Below, in pieces: positions 41,232-50,565 of a stretch of DNA of 64,000 nt (position 1 is its first letter; every line of letters begins with the position of its first letter). Position numbers and translations under genes: made by a program. The stretch is from the NCBI RefSeq assembly GCF_026891095.1, contig NZ_JAPTNL010000010.1, forward strand, positions 1 through 64,000, read 5' to 3'. This DNA is from Roseovarius salincola. Its GTDB lineage: Bacteria; Pseudomonadota; Alphaproteobacteria; Rhodobacterales; Rhodobacteraceae. The notes under the pieces are model-generated. The model saw only the letters and a list, made by a program, of their open reading frames with translations. It was not told the DNA's origin and searched no databases.

Positions 41232-43025
41232 TCAGCCCGCGCTGGCGAATTGCTCGGGCGTGAGGGCCATCACCGTATCGGCGCCGGTCTCGATGCGCGC
41301 CAGATGCGTGGCGGTCATCGGCAGGTGGCGCGCCATGTAGTGGCGCCCGGTGGCGATCTTGGCCTCGAGGAAAGCGCTGTCGCCATCCCCCGCCGCCAGC
41401 GCGCGCTGCGCGGCCTTGGCCATGCGCGCCCAGATCAGCCCCAGGCAGACATGACCGAAAAGATGCATGAAATCATAGCTGCCGGACAGGGCGTTATTGG
41501 GGTTCTTCATGCCGTTCTGCATGAAATACATGCCTGCCGCCTGAAGATCCTTGCTGGCCGCCTTGAGGGGGTCCAGGAACTGCGCGTCGAAATCCTCGTC
41601 GGCGCCCGCGTTGTCCTTGATATAGGCCTTGATCATGTCGAAGAATGCCATGATCGCCTTGCCGCCATTCTGCGCCAGCTTGCGCCCCACCAGGTCCAGC
41701 GACTGAATGCCGTTGGTGCCTTCGTAGATCATGGTGATGCGGGCATCGCGCACGAACTGCTCCAACCCCCATTCGCGGGTGAATCCGGACCCGCCCAGCG
41801 TCTGCTGCGCCAGCACGGTGGTTTCGAATCCCTTGTCGGTCAGGAAACCCTTGATCACCGGAGTCAGCAGCGAGACCATCTGCTCGGCCTCTTCGTCGCC
41901 CTTGCGGTGGCTCGCGTCGATCATCGAGGCCCCCCAGAAGGTGAAGGCGCGCGCGCCCTCCACGAACGCCTTCTGGTCCATAAGATTGCGGCGCACATCG
42001 GGATGCACGATGATCGGGTCGGCGGGCTTGTCGGGCGCCTGCGCGCCGGTCACGTCGCGCCCCTGCAGGCGGTCCAGCGCAAAGCCAAGCGCGTTCTGAT
42101 AGGCGACCTCGCCCTGGGCATAGCCTTGCAGGCCAACGCCAATCCGGGCCTCGTTCATCATGGTGAACATCGCGCGCATTCCCTTGTGCGGCTCGCCGAC
42201 AAGAAAGCCGGTCGCGCCGTCATAGTTCATGACGCATGTGGCATTGCCGTGAATGCCCATCTTTTCCTCTAGCCCGCCACAGCTCAGCGCGTTGCGCGCA
42301 CCAAGACTGCCGTCCTCGTTGACCATGAACTTGGGCACGATGAACAGCGAAATCCCCTTCACCCCCTCGGGCGCATCGGGCAGCTTGGCCAGCACCAGAT
42401 GGATGATGTTCTCGCACATGTCGTGCTCGCCCGCCGAGATCCAGATCTTCTGCCCGGTGATCCTGTAGCTGTCATCGCCGGCCGGTTCCGCCTTGGTGCG
42501 GATCAGGCCCAGATCGGTGCCGCAATGAGGCTCGGTCAGGTTCATGGTGCCCCCCCATTCGCAGCTGACCATCTTGGGCAGATAGGTCTGTTTCTGCGCA
42601 TCGCTGCCATGGGCATGGATGGCATTATAGGCGCCATGGGTCAGGCCCTGATACATGTTGAACGCCATGTTCGCCGCCGAGAACATTTCGCCCACCGCGG
42701 TGGAGATCAGATAGGGCAGGCCCTGTCCGCCATAATCGGGGTCGCAATCCAGCGCCGTCCAGCCGCCGTCGCGCACCTGGTCGAACGCTGCCTGAAACCC
42801 CTCAGGCACGCGCACAACGCCGTTTTCCAGCGTGCAGCCCTGCCTGTCACCCACGGCGTTGAGCGGCGCCAGCACATCGGCGGCGATCTTGCCGGCCTCG
42901 TCCAGAACCGCGCTGGTGAAATCACGGTCCAGCTCGTCATAGCCGGGGATGTCGGATTGCGAGACCTCGAGAACATCGTGCAAGACGAACTGCATGTCCT
43001 TGGTGGGCGGGGTATAGCTGGGCAT
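41232..43025 (-). CDS. Long acyl-CoA dehydrogenase (DmdC/FadE-like)
   Basis: 597 aa, the larger acyl-CoA dehydrogenase type with an extra N-terminal helix and a C-terminal domain. Motifs: [35 protein letters not shown], and [20 protein letters not shown]. This class includes methylthiopropionyl-CoA dehydrogenase (DmdC) of marine Rhodobacteraceae, as well as general fatty-acyl and phenylalkyl enzymes; the sequence alone does not separate them. The operon context with fadAB favours fatty acids. The MerR-type regulator gene lies 36 bases upstream of its start. Confidence 0.9.
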   Translation of the reverse strand: MPSYTPPTKDMQFVLHDVLEVSQSDIPGYDELDRDFTSAVLDEAGKIAADVLAPLNAVGDRQGCTLENGVVRVPEGFQAAFDQVRDGGWTALDCDPDYGGQGLPYLISTAVGEMFSAANMAFNMYQGLTHGAYNAIHAHGSDAQKQTYLPKMVSCEWGGTMNLTEPHCGTDLGLIRTKAEPAGDDSYRITGQKIWISAGEHDMCENIIHLVLAKLPDAPEGVKGISLFIVPKFMVNEDGSLGARNALSCGGLEEKMGIHGNATCVMNYDGATGFLVGEPHKGMRAMFTMMNEARIGVGLQGYAQGEVAYQNALGFALDRLQGRDVTGAQAPDKPADPIIVHPDVRRNLMDQKAFVEGARAFTFWGASMIDASHRKGDEEAEQMVSLLTPVIKGFLTDKGFETTVLAQQTLGGSGFTREWGLEQFVRDARITMIYEGTNGIQSLDLVGRKLAQNGGKAIMAFFDMIKAYIKDNAGADEDFDAQFLDPLKAASKDLQAAGMYFMQNGMKNPNNALSGSYDFMHLFGHVCLGLIWARMAKAAQRALAAGDGDSAFLEAKIATGRHYMARHLPMTATHLARIETGADTVMALTPEQFASAG

Positions 43026-43061
43026 GTTATTCTCTCTCCGTTGAAATTCGGTGCCGCAGGG

Positions 43062-43466
43062 TTACTCGGCGGCGCTCGTCGGCGATTGCCGGATCGAGGC
43101 GATCATCTTCTCGCCCCATTTCATCTGGTCGCTGAGCTCGCTGATCGCAGTGGTCAGCTCGTCGCGCTGGCGTTTCAGTTCGGCCAGCCGCCCCTGCGCG
43201 ATCGCATAGGCCGAGGTCAGCTGCGTGAGCTGCTGGTCGCCCTTGTCGTAAAGATCCAGAAGCTGGCGGATCTCTTCAAGCGAAAAGCCAAAGCGCTTGC
43301 CCCGCAGGATCAGTTTCAGCCGGGCGCGGTCGCGCCGGGTGAACAGGCGCTTCTGGCCCGCGCGGCGGGGAAACAGAAGCTCCTTGGATTCATAGAATCG
43401 CAAGGTGCGCGGCGTCACGTCGAACGCATCGCACATCTGGCGGATTGTCATGGTCTCTTCGGTCAT
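43062..43466 (-). CDS. MerR-family regulator (LiuR-like)
   Basis: 134 aa from the ATG after GAAGAGACC; a slightly longer frame exists. N-terminal MerR helix-turn-helix: TIRQMCDAFDVTPRTLRFYE, with wing KRLFTRRDRARLKLILRGKRFGFSLEEIRQLLDLY. The C-terminal coiled coil (about residues 75-115) has no cysteines, so it is not a metal sensor. Such regulators of the LiuR type control acyl-CoA degradation genes. Immediately upstream of the beta-oxidation operon on the same strand, so it is probably its regulator and part of the same transcript. Confidence 0.88.
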   Translation of the reverse strand: MTEETMTIRQMCDAFDVTPRTLRFYESKELLFPRRAGQKRLFTRRDRARLKLILRGKRFGFSLEEIRQLLDLYDKGDQQLTQLTSAYAIAQGRLAELKRQRDELTTAISELSDQMKWGEKMIASIRQSPTSAAE

Positions 43467-43559
43467 CGGTCCTATCGCCCAAACGTCTGTGCATGTCATG
43501 CTGTTTCATCCGGGTCCAAGCTGGGGCGTCACCTGCTTGGCTACAACACCGGATCACGT

Positions 43560-43578
43560 TGACGTAAGAGATACGTCA
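43560..43578. promoter_or_regulatory. Candidate MerR-type operator
   Basis: TGACGT-N7-ACGTCA, a 19-base inverted repeat in the gap between the two MerR genes and about 94 bases before the start of the regulator that leads the beta-oxidation genes. LiuR-like regulators bind ACGT-containing inverted repeats near fatty-acid and branched-chain degradation genes. Confidence 0.5.
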
Positions 43579-43696
43579 CGTCACTTTGAAGTTGACGCAG
43601 GATCAAGCAAGGTAACCCACGCGCCGGCGCAGTTTTCTTGCCCGGACCTGTCGGTGGATCGCGGGAAACGGCAAAGGGGCAGGGCAGGGGGCCGCC

Positions 43697-44065
43697 CTAT
43701 TTCAGGCTCGCGTCGGTCTCGTCGCGCAGCGCGCGCAGCTCGGCGATGGTCTCCTCGAGCTGGGTTTTCTGCTCGGCCAGCTCGCTCAGCTGCCGGTCGG
43801 CCAACTCGATCCAGGTGCGCATCTGCGCCTCGGTGCCTTCATGCGCGTAGATCAGCAGCCATTGCCGGATCTCTTCCAGCGAAAAGCCGAATCTGCGCCC
43901 CCGCAGGATCAGGGTCATCCGGGCGATTTCCTTCGGGCGGTAGAACCGCGAGCGACCCTCGCGGTCGGGGGTCAGCAGCTCGATATACTCGTAATATCGC
44001 AAGGTGCGCGGCGTCACGTCGAACCTTGCACACATTTCCTTGAATGACAGTCGCTGTTCGGCCAT
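43697..44065 (-). CDS. Second MerR-family regulator
   Basis: 122 aa. RLSFKEMCARFDVTPRTLRYYEYIEL is the DNA-binding helix pair; ARMTLILRGRRFGFSLEEIRQWLLIYAHE follows. It is a clear paralogue of the MerR gene just downstream (shared VTPRTLR, LILRG(K/R)RFGFSLEEIRQ), so the pair probably arose by duplication. It has no cysteine sensor site. It may control the same beta-oxidation genes or itself. Confidence 0.88.
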   Translation of the reverse strand: MAEQRLSFKEMCARFDVTPRTLRYYEYIELLTPDREGRSRFYRPKEIARMTLILRGRRFGFSLEEIRQWLLIYAHEGTEAQMRTWIELADRQLSELAEQKTQLEETIAELRALRDETDASLK

Positions 44066-44189
44066 CCGTGGTCACTCCCTTGGCAAAGGTTAGCCCCGCC
44101 CCGGACCAAGAGCAACCGCCACCCTTGCGACCCTCCCGCATTCAGGCCCATAAAGGGGCCGCAACACCCAGAGGGGGCGCAGAATCCGC

Positions 44190-44615
44190 ATGAGCGTGGA
44201 CAAGACCAGGATCGCCGAACAGTTCATCACCGCGATCCCGCATTCGCAGGCGCTGGGCATGGAACTGACCGAGATCGGCGAGGGCAGCGCCGAGATCGTC
44301 ATGGACTACGACAGCCGCTTCATCGGCGATCCCGAAACCGGGGTGATTCATGGCGGCGCGGTCTCGGCGCTGATGGATACCTGCTGCGGGGCGGCGGCGA
44401 TGAGCCATCCCGACAATCCCGGCCTGACCGCCACCATCGACCTGCGCATCGACTACATGCGCCCGGCCACGCCGGGGCAGCGCATCCGCGCGCGCGCCGA
44501 ATGCTACCATTTCACCCGCTCGGTGATCTTCGTGCGTGCCCGTGCGATGGATGACGATGACGCGCGCCCCGTCGCCACCGCCACCGGCACCTTCACCGTG
44601 GAGGCAAAGGCATGA
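44190..44615 (+). CDS. PaaI-family hotdog thioesterase
   Basis: 141 aa. The hotdog fold is shown by the order of AIPHSQALGMELTEIGEGSAEI, the active-site GDPETGVIHGGAVSALMDTCCG (Asp or Glu on the long helix), and LRIDYMRPATPGQRIRARAE. It hydrolyses an acyl- or aryl-CoA to the free acid. It overlaps the next thioesterase gene by four bases (ATGA), so the two are made together with the MATE transporter that follows. Confidence 0.9.
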   Translation: MSVDKTRIAEQFITAIPHSQALGMELTEIGEGSAEIVMDYDSRFIGDPETGVIHGGAVSALMDTCCGAAAMSHPDNPGLTATIDLRIDYMRPATPGQRIRARAECYHFTRSVIFVRARAMDDDDARPVATATGTFTVEAKA

Positions 44616-45139
44616 CCGCATCCGGCAAGCGAACCGGCAAGCACCCCGAACCCGTCCAGGTGGTCAAGCAACGCCGCGACGCCGCGCTCAATGCGCTGGT
44701 CGATGGTGTGCCCTATATCCGCTTCCTCGGCATCACCTTCGACCGGCGGGGCGACGAGCTGACCGCGGTCATGCCCTTTGACGACAAGCTGATCGGCAAC
44801 CCGCTCCTGCCGGCGCTGCATGGCGGTGCGACGGCGGCCTTTCTCGAGGTTTCGGCGATCATCGGCCTCAGCTGGTCGATGCTCTGGCACGAGATCGAGG
44901 CCGGCGCGCTCGATCCCGCCGACCTTGCCGCGGGGCGTCTGCCGCGCCTGCCCAAGACCATCGACTTCACCGTCGATTACCTGCGCTCGGGCCTGCCGCG
45001 CGACGCCTATGCGCGCGCGCAGGTGGCGCGTTCGGGGCGGCGCTACGCCTCGGTGCGCGTCGAGGCCTGGCAGGACAACCGCGCGCGCCCCTTCGCGCAG
45101 GCCTCGGGCCATTTCCTGATGCCGCGCCGCGATGGCTGA
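44612..45139 (+). CDS. Hotdog-fold thioesterase family protein
   Basis: 175 aa, a second PaaI-like hotdog protein with 25 extra N-terminal residues. Key blocks: IRFLGITFDRRGDELTAVMPF, LLPALHGGATAAFLEVSAIIG and TIDFTVDYLRSGLPRDAYARAQVARSGRR. It differs from the first copy in lacking the GxxHGGA(V/I) acid position in the standard place (HGGATAAFLE). The two genes may encode subunits of one heteromeric enzyme. It overlaps the MATE gene by eight bases. Confidence 0.82.
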   Translation: MTASGKRTGKHPEPVQVVKQRRDAALNALVDGVPYIRFLGITFDRRGDELTAVMPFDDKLIGNPLLPALHGGATAAFLEVSAIIGLSWSMLWHEIEAGALDPADLAAGRLPRLPKTIDFTVDYLRSGLPRDAYARAQVARSGRRYASVRVEAWQDNRARPFAQASGHFLMPRRDG

Positions 45140-46466
45140 ACCCGCCGACGGCGCGCTGACCCATCGCCGCGTGCTCAGGATCGCCATTCCCATCGTGCTC
45201 GCCAATATCACCGTGCCGATCCTCGGCGCGGTGGATACCGGCGTGATCGGGCAGCTTGGGCTGGCCGCCCCCATCGGCGCGGTGGGGATCGGCGCGGTGA
45301 TCCTCTCGGCGATCTACTGGGTGTTCGGCTTCCTGCGCATGGGCACCACCGGACTCACCAGCCAGGCCCACGGCGCCGGGCGCCAGGGCGAGGTCGCGGC
45401 GATGCTGACGCGCGCGCTGATGGTTGCCGGGGTTGCCGGGCTGCTGGCGATCGCCTTCCAGGCCCCGCTCTTCGCCGCCGCCTTCGCGCTTTCCCCGGCC
45501 AGTGCCGAGGTCGAATCCCTCGCGCATGACTATCTCGCGATCCGCATCTGGAGCGCCCCGGCCATCATCGGGCTTTACGGGGTGACAGGCTGGCTGATCG
45601 CGCTCGAACGCACCCGCGCGGTACTGGTGGTGCAACTGGCCATGAACGGGGTCAATGTGGGGCTTGATCTGTGGTTCGTGCTCGGGCTCGGCTGGGGTGT
45701 GACCGGCGTCGCCGGCGCCACCTTCATCGCTGAATGGTTCGGGCTCGGGCTGGGGCTCTGGCTCTGCCGCGATGCCTTCGCGCTGCCTGCCTGGCGCGAC
45801 TGGACGCGCGTCTTTGACGCGCCCGCGCTGCGCCGCATGGCCTCGGTCAACACCGATATCCTGCTGCGCTCGCTGATGCTTCAGGGGATCTTCGTCTCCT
45901 TCCTGTTTCTCGGGGCCGATTTCGGCGACGTGACGCTGGCCGCCAACCAGGTGCTGCTGCAATTCCTGCAGATCACCTCCTATGCGCTCGACGGTTTCGC
46001 CTTTGCCGCCGAAGCGCTGGTGGGGCAGGCGATGGGGCGCTTCGATATGGCGCGCCTGCGCCGCGCGGCGCTGCTCTCCAGCCTCTGGGGCGGACTCGCG
46101 GTGATCGCGCTGGCGCTCGGCTTTGCCTTGCTCGGCCCCTTCACCATCGACCTCATGGCCAAGGTGCCCGCTGTGCAGGCGGCGGCGCGCGCCTATCTCC
46201 CCTGGGTCATTGCGGTGCCGGTGCTCGGCCTTGCGCCCTACATGCTTGACGGAATCTTCATCGGGGCGACCCGCACCCGCGACATGCGCAACATGATGGC
46301 GCTCAGCCTTGCGGTCTACGGCGCGGCCGTCCTCATCCTGCTGCCGTTATTCGGCAATCACGGGCTCTGGGCGGCGCTGCTGATCAGCTTCGTGGCGCGC
46401 GGGATCACGCTTGCCCTGCGCTACCCGGCCCTGGAACGCGCCGCGCGCCTGCCTTCTTCTGTTTGA
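45132..46466 (+). CDS. MATE-family efflux transporter (DinF-like)
   Basis: 444 aa with 12 predicted membrane helices in two halves. HRRVLRIAIPIVLANITVPILGAVDTGVIGQLG is the typical start of MATE proteins, and the DinF/NorM-type halves repeat it as LRSLMLQGIFVSFLFLGADFGDVTLAANQVLLQF. It exports small molecules using the sodium or proton gradient. Translation is coupled to the thioesterase genes, an arrangement which suggests that the exported compound could be the free acid they release, though this is only inferred. Confidence 0.9.
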   Translation: MAEPADGALTHRRVLRIAIPIVLANITVPILGAVDTGVIGQLGLAAPIGAVGIGAVILSAIYWVFGFLRMGTTGLTSQAHGAGRQGEVAAMLTRALMVAGVAGLLAIAFQAPLFAAAFALSPASAEVESLAHDYLAIRIWSAPAIIGLYGVTGWLIALERTRAVLVVQLAMNGVNVGLDLWFVLGLGWGVTGVAGATFIAEWFGLGLGLWLCRDAFALPAWRDWTRVFDAPALRRMASVNTDILLRSLMLQGIFVSFLFLGADFGDVTLAANQVLLQFLQITSYALDGFAFAAEALVGQAMGRFDMARLRRAALLSSLWGGLAVIALALGFALLGPFTIDLMAKVPAVQAAARAYLPWVIAVPVLGLAPYMLDGIFIGATRTRDMRNMMALSLAVYGAAVLILLPLFGNHGLWAALLISFVARGITLALRYPALERAARLPSSV

Positions 46467-46482
46467 AAATATCCCGGGGAGC

Positions 46483-46502
46483 GCGAGGGGCCGGCCCCTC
46501 GC
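46483..46502. terminator. Convergent hairpin between MATE and BT1-like genes
   Basis: Perfect 20-base palindrome GCGAGGGGCCGGCCCCTCGC in the 62 bases between two convergent stop codons, preceded by GAAAATATCCCGGG. A strong G/C stem that can act on both strands. Confidence 0.65.
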
Positions 46503-46528
46503 TCCACCCCCCGCCAGCGGGCACGCGC

Positions 46529-48184
46529 TCAGTCGGTGCTGCGCAACCTTGAATTCTGCACCAGCCAGATCACCAGGAGCGGCGTGCCCACGGTGATGGC
46601 GGTCACCACGATCAGCAGCATGCCAAGCTCGGAATAATCCGCCGGGACCGTGACCGCGCCGCTATCCTTGTCGGTCACTTCGCGCGTGACCGTGAAGATC
46701 TCGTTCAGGTAGCGCGTCAACAGGCTCGATGCCGACAGCGCCAGGTTGGTGAACGAGGCCATGACCGCAAAGAAGGTCGCCTTCAGGTTGGCCGGCGCGT
46801 TGCGCGCGATCCAGGCCAGCATCGGGATCATCGCGACCTGCCCCAGCGGCGATTCCACCGCCGTATCCAGCACCGCGATGAAACGCGCATCCACCACTCC
46901 GCCGGTCAGCGGTGCGGTGATGTCCTGGATGCCGTAATAGAGGCCGATATTGGGCATGTTCATGATCCCCGCGGCCAGTGTCAGCATGACGAAGATCCAC
47001 ACGATCGGGCGCGACGCAATCAGCGGGCGCAACACCACCAGCCCGGCCAGCGTCAGCACCGAAGTGATCAGCGACAGGAGCGACAGGAACTGCTGGTCAA
47101 ACCCCAGCACGTCGATCTCGAACCAGGTCTGCCCGTTGCCGGGGCGCGGCACCGCGCGAAACACGAAGATGATCATCGCCGTGCCGATCAGGGCGCGCGC
47201 CTGCGCGGGGGCCAGCACCGAAATCAACTGGCGCATGAGAAACAGCACGATCGCCATCGACCCGGCAAAGATGATCTCCTGCCCGTAAGGCACCTGTCCC
47301 AGCCCCACCGCCAGCGTCAACGCCACGAAGGCACCGCCGCCGATGAAATACCACGGGTTGGGCTCGGTCTTCTCGTCGGGCCGCTCGAACAGCGCATCGG
47401 TCTCGCCGGGCGTCAGCCCGCGTCCCAGCATCCTGTGGCGCGCGCGGTATTTCTGCACCCCCGCCAGCACCACGCCCGAGACCGACAGCAGCGGAATGAC
47501 CAGCGCGATCAGATAGATGCGGGCATAGATATCGGCCTTGGCGCCGTCATCCATGGCCTCGATGCCGCGAAACATCCAGATATTCATCGCCGCCACCAGC
47601 ACCGTGCCCGCGATCAGCGCGAAACGCCCCAGCGTCTGCATGGTGGTGTGCATGGCGCGGCTGGCCTCGTCGGAGATGGGCGCGCCGCTCGCGTCCAGGC
47701 GCGGCACCGCCTCGACCGACATCGCATCCGCCACCGCATCTTGTAACACCAGCCCGCAGGGCGTCAGCATGAACGCGGTGACGAACCAGGCACTGGCCGG
47801 CATCATCGTTTCCATCAGGGCTGTCTCGGCGATCACCAGGTACATGATGATCATGCTCAGTCCGATCAGCCCGGCGCCAAGGTAGACCAGCAGCCATTTC
47901 CAGCGCCAGATGATATCCACCAGATGCCCCAGCGGCATCTTGAGCGCCCAGGGCAGCCCCGCCCAGAACGCGAGGCCCGCCAGGTAGGCGGCAGAAAGAT
48001 CAAGGTATTCCTTGACATAGAATGTGCCCACGATCCCGGTCAGCCCCGAGACCCCGGCGGCGAAATACACCATCAGCGGCGGCAGGAAGGTCCAGCGCAT
48101 CTGACGCGCGAGGTCAAACACCACCGCGTCGATCCAGCCCGAAATCCCGCCGCGCCGCTGCTCTGTGCCTTCGTCCTGCGTCAT
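46529..48184 (-). CDS. BT1/folate-biopterin-like major facilitator transporter
   Basis: 551 aa, about 12 to 14 predicted membrane helices. The N-terminal region FLPPLMVYFAAGVSGLTGIVGTFYVKEYLDLSAAYLAG followed by GLPWALKMPLGHLVDIIW matches the folate-biopterin transporter group of the major facilitator superfamily, where a (L/V)PWxxKPxxGxxSD motif is typical. Those proteins were first described in protozoa and cyanobacteria; bacterial members mostly have no known substrate. It is a single gene next to pyrD. Confidence 0.72.
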   Translation of the reverse strand: MTQDEGTEQRRGGISGWIDAVVFDLARQMRWTFLPPLMVYFAAGVSGLTGIVGTFYVKEYLDLSAAYLAGLAFWAGLPWALKMPLGHLVDIIWRWKWLLVYLGAGLIGLSMIIMYLVIAETALMETMMPASAWFVTAFMLTPCGLVLQDAVADAMSVEAVPRLDASGAPISDEASRAMHTTMQTLGRFALIAGTVLVAAMNIWMFRGIEAMDDGAKADIYARIYLIALVIPLLSVSGVVLAGVQKYRARHRMLGRGLTPGETDALFERPDEKTEPNPWYFIGGGAFVALTLAVGLGQVPYGQEIIFAGSMAIVLFLMRQLISVLAPAQARALIGTAMIIFVFRAVPRPGNGQTWFEIDVLGFDQQFLSLLSLITSVLTLAGLVVLRPLIASRPIVWIFVMLTLAAGIMNMPNIGLYYGIQDITAPLTGGVVDARFIAVLDTAVESPLGQVAMIPMLAWIARNAPANLKATFFAVMASFTNLALSASSLLTRYLNEIFTVTREVTDKDSGAVTVPADYSELGMLLIVVTAITVGTPLLVIWLVQNSRLRSTD

Positions 48185-48287
48185 GGCCTCTCCGTGACAG
48201 TGAGCTGATCGCTCGCCGTCAATTTAGGTCGAAGCCGCCCGCCTGCAAAGCCTCAAAGCCCATGCCCCGGAGCACGCGCGCTGCGGA

Positions 48288-49358
48288 TCAGAGCCAGGCG
48301 TCGCGCCCGCTGCCCACCGCCCCGGCGACAGTGCCGAACCCGTCGCGCTCAAGCAGCGTATCAAGCCCGCGCACGATCCGCCCGACCAGCGACATGCCCT
48401 CGAAGACCAGCGCCGAATAAAGCTGCACCGCATGGGCCCCGGCGCGGATCTTTTCATAGGCCTGTTCGGGCGTCGCGACGCCGCCGACCCCGATCAGGGG
48501 CATCTCGCCGCCCGTCAGCTGCGAGAGCCGCGCCAGCACCCGTGTCGAGCGCTCGAACAGCGGCGCGCCCGAAAGGCCCCCGGCCTCGCTTGCGTGGGGG
48601 CCATGCAGCCCTTCGCGCGCCAGTGTCGTGTTGGTGGCGATGATCCCGCAGACGCCCGCCGCGCGCGCCACATCGGCGATCTCAGAAAGCTCGCCGTCGC
48701 TCAGGTCAGGCGCGATCTTGAGAAAGACCGGAATCGGCACGGGCAGCGAGCCGCGCGCCGCCATCACCCCCTCAAGCAGCTTTGCCAGCGCGTCGGCGCC
48801 CTGCAGATCGCGCAGCTTCTCGGTGTTGGGGCTGCTGACATTGACCGTCGCGAAATCAAGGTCGCGCCCGCAATGCGCCAGCACGCGGGCGAAATCCCCG
48901 GCCCGGTCGGCGCTGTCCTTGTTGGCCCCCAGATTGAGCCCGATCACCGCATCCTCCGGGCGCTGCGCCAGCCGCGCGGCGGCGGCCTCCATGCCTTCAT
49001 TGTTGAAACCGAAACGGTTGATCACGCCGCGATCCTCGCGCAGGCGAAACAGGCGCGGGCGCGGGTTTCCGGGCTGCGCGCGCGGCGTCACGGCCCCGAC
49101 CTCGAGAAAGCCGAACCCCGCGCGCGACAACGGGCCAAGAGCGCGGGCGTTCTTGTCGAACCCCGCCGCCAGCCCCACCGGATTGTCCAGCGCGAGCCCC
49201 GCCAGTTCGCAGCGCAGGCGCGGCGAGGTGATGCGCCCCGGCAGCGGCACAAGACTCGCGCGCAGCGCCATCAGCGCCGCATCATGGGCGCGCTCCGGGT
49301 CCAGCCGGTGCAAAGCCGCCAGCCCCATGCGCTCGAACTGGCGCGCGACGCTGCTCAT
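48288..49358 (-). CDS. pyrD: Dihydroorotate dehydrogenase (quinone), class 2
   Basis: 356 aa. Membrane-associated flavoenzyme of pyrimidine synthesis. The N-terminal helix region ([28 protein letters not shown]) anchors it; [32 protein letters not shown] and [16 protein letters not shown] carry the FMN and catalytic Ser region of class 2 enzymes; [31 protein letters not shown] binds the FMN phosphate. It overlaps the DUF952 gene by four bases. Confidence 0.95.
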   Translation of the reverse strand: MSSVARQFERMGLAALHRLDPERAHDAALMALRASLVPLPGRITSPRLRCELAGLALDNPVGLAAGFDKNARALGPLSRAGFGFLEVGAVTPRAQPGNPRPRLFRLREDRGVINRFGFNNEGMEAAAARLAQRPEDAVIGLNLGANKDSADRAGDFARVLAHCGRDLDFATVNVSSPNTEKLRDLQGADALAKLLEGVMAARGSLPVPIPVFLKIAPDLSDGELSEIADVARAAGVCGIIATNTTLAREGLHGPHASEAGGLSGAPLFERSTRVLARLSQLTGGEMPLIGVGGVATPEQAYEKIRAGAHAVQLYSALVFEGMSLVGRIVRGLDTLLERDGFGTVAGAVGSGRDAWL

Positions 49359-49693
49359 GTCATGCCCGGCGGAAAGCTGTGCGCGCCACCCTCAAGCGGC
49401 AGAGGCTGCGCCCAATGCACATCCTCAAGGCGCAATTCGCGGTAAAGATGCGGGAAAAGTGCGCCCCCGCGCGACTCTTCCCATGCCAGCGCATCCCCCA
49501 GCGCCGCCGCTTCGACCGCCAGCAGCATCAGCCCCTCTTCGCCCGCGAAATGCTTCGCGGCCGTCTCGGGCGCCTGCGCGGCGGTCGAGAAATGGATATA
49601 GCCATCGGCCAGATCGACCGGCGCCCCCCGGCTGATGGCGTTTTCGCGCAATTCGCGCCATTCACCGGCGCGCAATATCTTGTAGATCAGCAT
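49355..49693 (-). CDS. DUF952 family protein
   Basis: 112 aa from the ATG of [12 protein letters not shown], the standard family start; a longer frame adds 12 poor residues. DUF952 proteins are small, with a conserved [12 protein letters not shown] motif near residue 30 and [11 protein letters not shown] near the end. They are related to glutathione-S-transferase- or ADP-ribosyltransferase-like folds, with no established function. Translationally coupled to pyrD. Confidence 0.85.
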   Translation of the reverse strand: MLIYKILRAGEWRELRENAISRGAPVDLADGYIHFSTAAQAPETAAKHFAGEEGLMLLAVEAAALGDALAWEESRGGALFPHLYRELRLEDVHWAQPLPLEGGAHSFPPGMT

Positions 49694-49794
49694 GATCCGG
49701 GTGATGCCCTGCCCATGCGCGCCGGTCAAGCGCCAAGCGGCGCGCGCGCCTTGCGCCGCTTCACATTCACGCGCGCCTGCGGCAGGGTCGGCGC

Positions 49795-50481
49795 ATGTGC
49801 GGACGCTTTGCCAATACCCTTCCCGATGACGCCATGGCGCGGCTGTTTCAGGCCGCGCCCGCCAATGACCTGCCGCGCACTCCCGATTACAACATCTGCC
49901 CGACCAATGCCGTGCATGCGGTCACGTCCCTTGACGGGCAGCGGCACCTTTCGGCGATGCGCTGGGGTTTCGTGCCCCATTGGTATGACAGCCCGGGCGA
50001 CGGGCCGCTCCTGATCAATGCCCGCGCCGAGACCATTGCCAGTAAACCCGCCTTTGCAGCGGCCTGCCGCGCGCGGCGCTGCCTGATCCCGGCGACGGGG
50101 TTCTATGAATGGACCAAGGACGGCGCGGGCAACCGCCTGCCATGGTTCATCCGCCACAGTGATGAAAGCCCGATCGCCTTTGCCGGGATCTGGCAGGATT
50201 GGACGCCAAAGGGCGGGCAGGGCTCGGAGCGCCTGACCACATGCGCCATCGTGACCACGGCGGCCAATGAAGCCATGTCGCGCATCCATCACCGGATGCC
50301 GGTGATCGTCGCGCGCGGCGATTGGCCGCTCTGGCTCGGCGAGGCGGGGCAGGGGGCGGCGCGGCTGATGCAGGCCCCGCCCGAAGACGTGCTCACATTC
50401 TGGCGCGTCGGCAGAGAGGTGAATTCCAGCCGGGCCAGCGGGCCGGACCTGATCGCGCCGGTCGCGGCGGGTGCGCCGTGA
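49795..50481 (+). CDS. SOS response-associated peptidase (SRAP/HMCES-like)
   Basis: 228 aa. Starts MCGRFA, so that after methionine removal Cys2 can form the covalent link with abasic sites in single-stranded DNA. Further family marks: RWGFVPHWYD, LLINARAETIASKPAFAAA (catalytic Glu/Asn region), CLIPATGFYEWTKDG and IHHRMPVIV with the late His. It protects abasic sites during replication. No LexA box was recognised upstream. Confidence 0.93.
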   Translation: MCGRFANTLPDDAMARLFQAAPANDLPRTPDYNICPTNAVHAVTSLDGQRHLSAMRWGFVPHWYDSPGDGPLLINARAETIASKPAFAAACRARRCLIPATGFYEWTKDGAGNRLPWFIRHSDESPIAFAGIWQDWTPKGGQGSERLTTCAIVTTAANEAMSRIHHRMPVIVARGDWPLWLGEAGQGAARLMQAPPEDVLTFWRVGREVNSSRASGPDLIAPVAAGAP

Positions 50482-50565
50482 TTTGATCAAATATTGTTTC
50501 ACGGCTGGCATTTCCCGCATCGCACGGCACAGTGCCCGCGAAGCTGACCTGTCGGAGACCATCCC

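Noticed and set aside
41232-43025. Assignment as dmdC (dimethylsulfoniopropionate demethylation pathway)
   Set aside because: The long acyl-CoA dehydrogenase type fits, but no dmdA, dmdB or dmdD is adjacent and fadAB context favours general fatty-acid oxidation.
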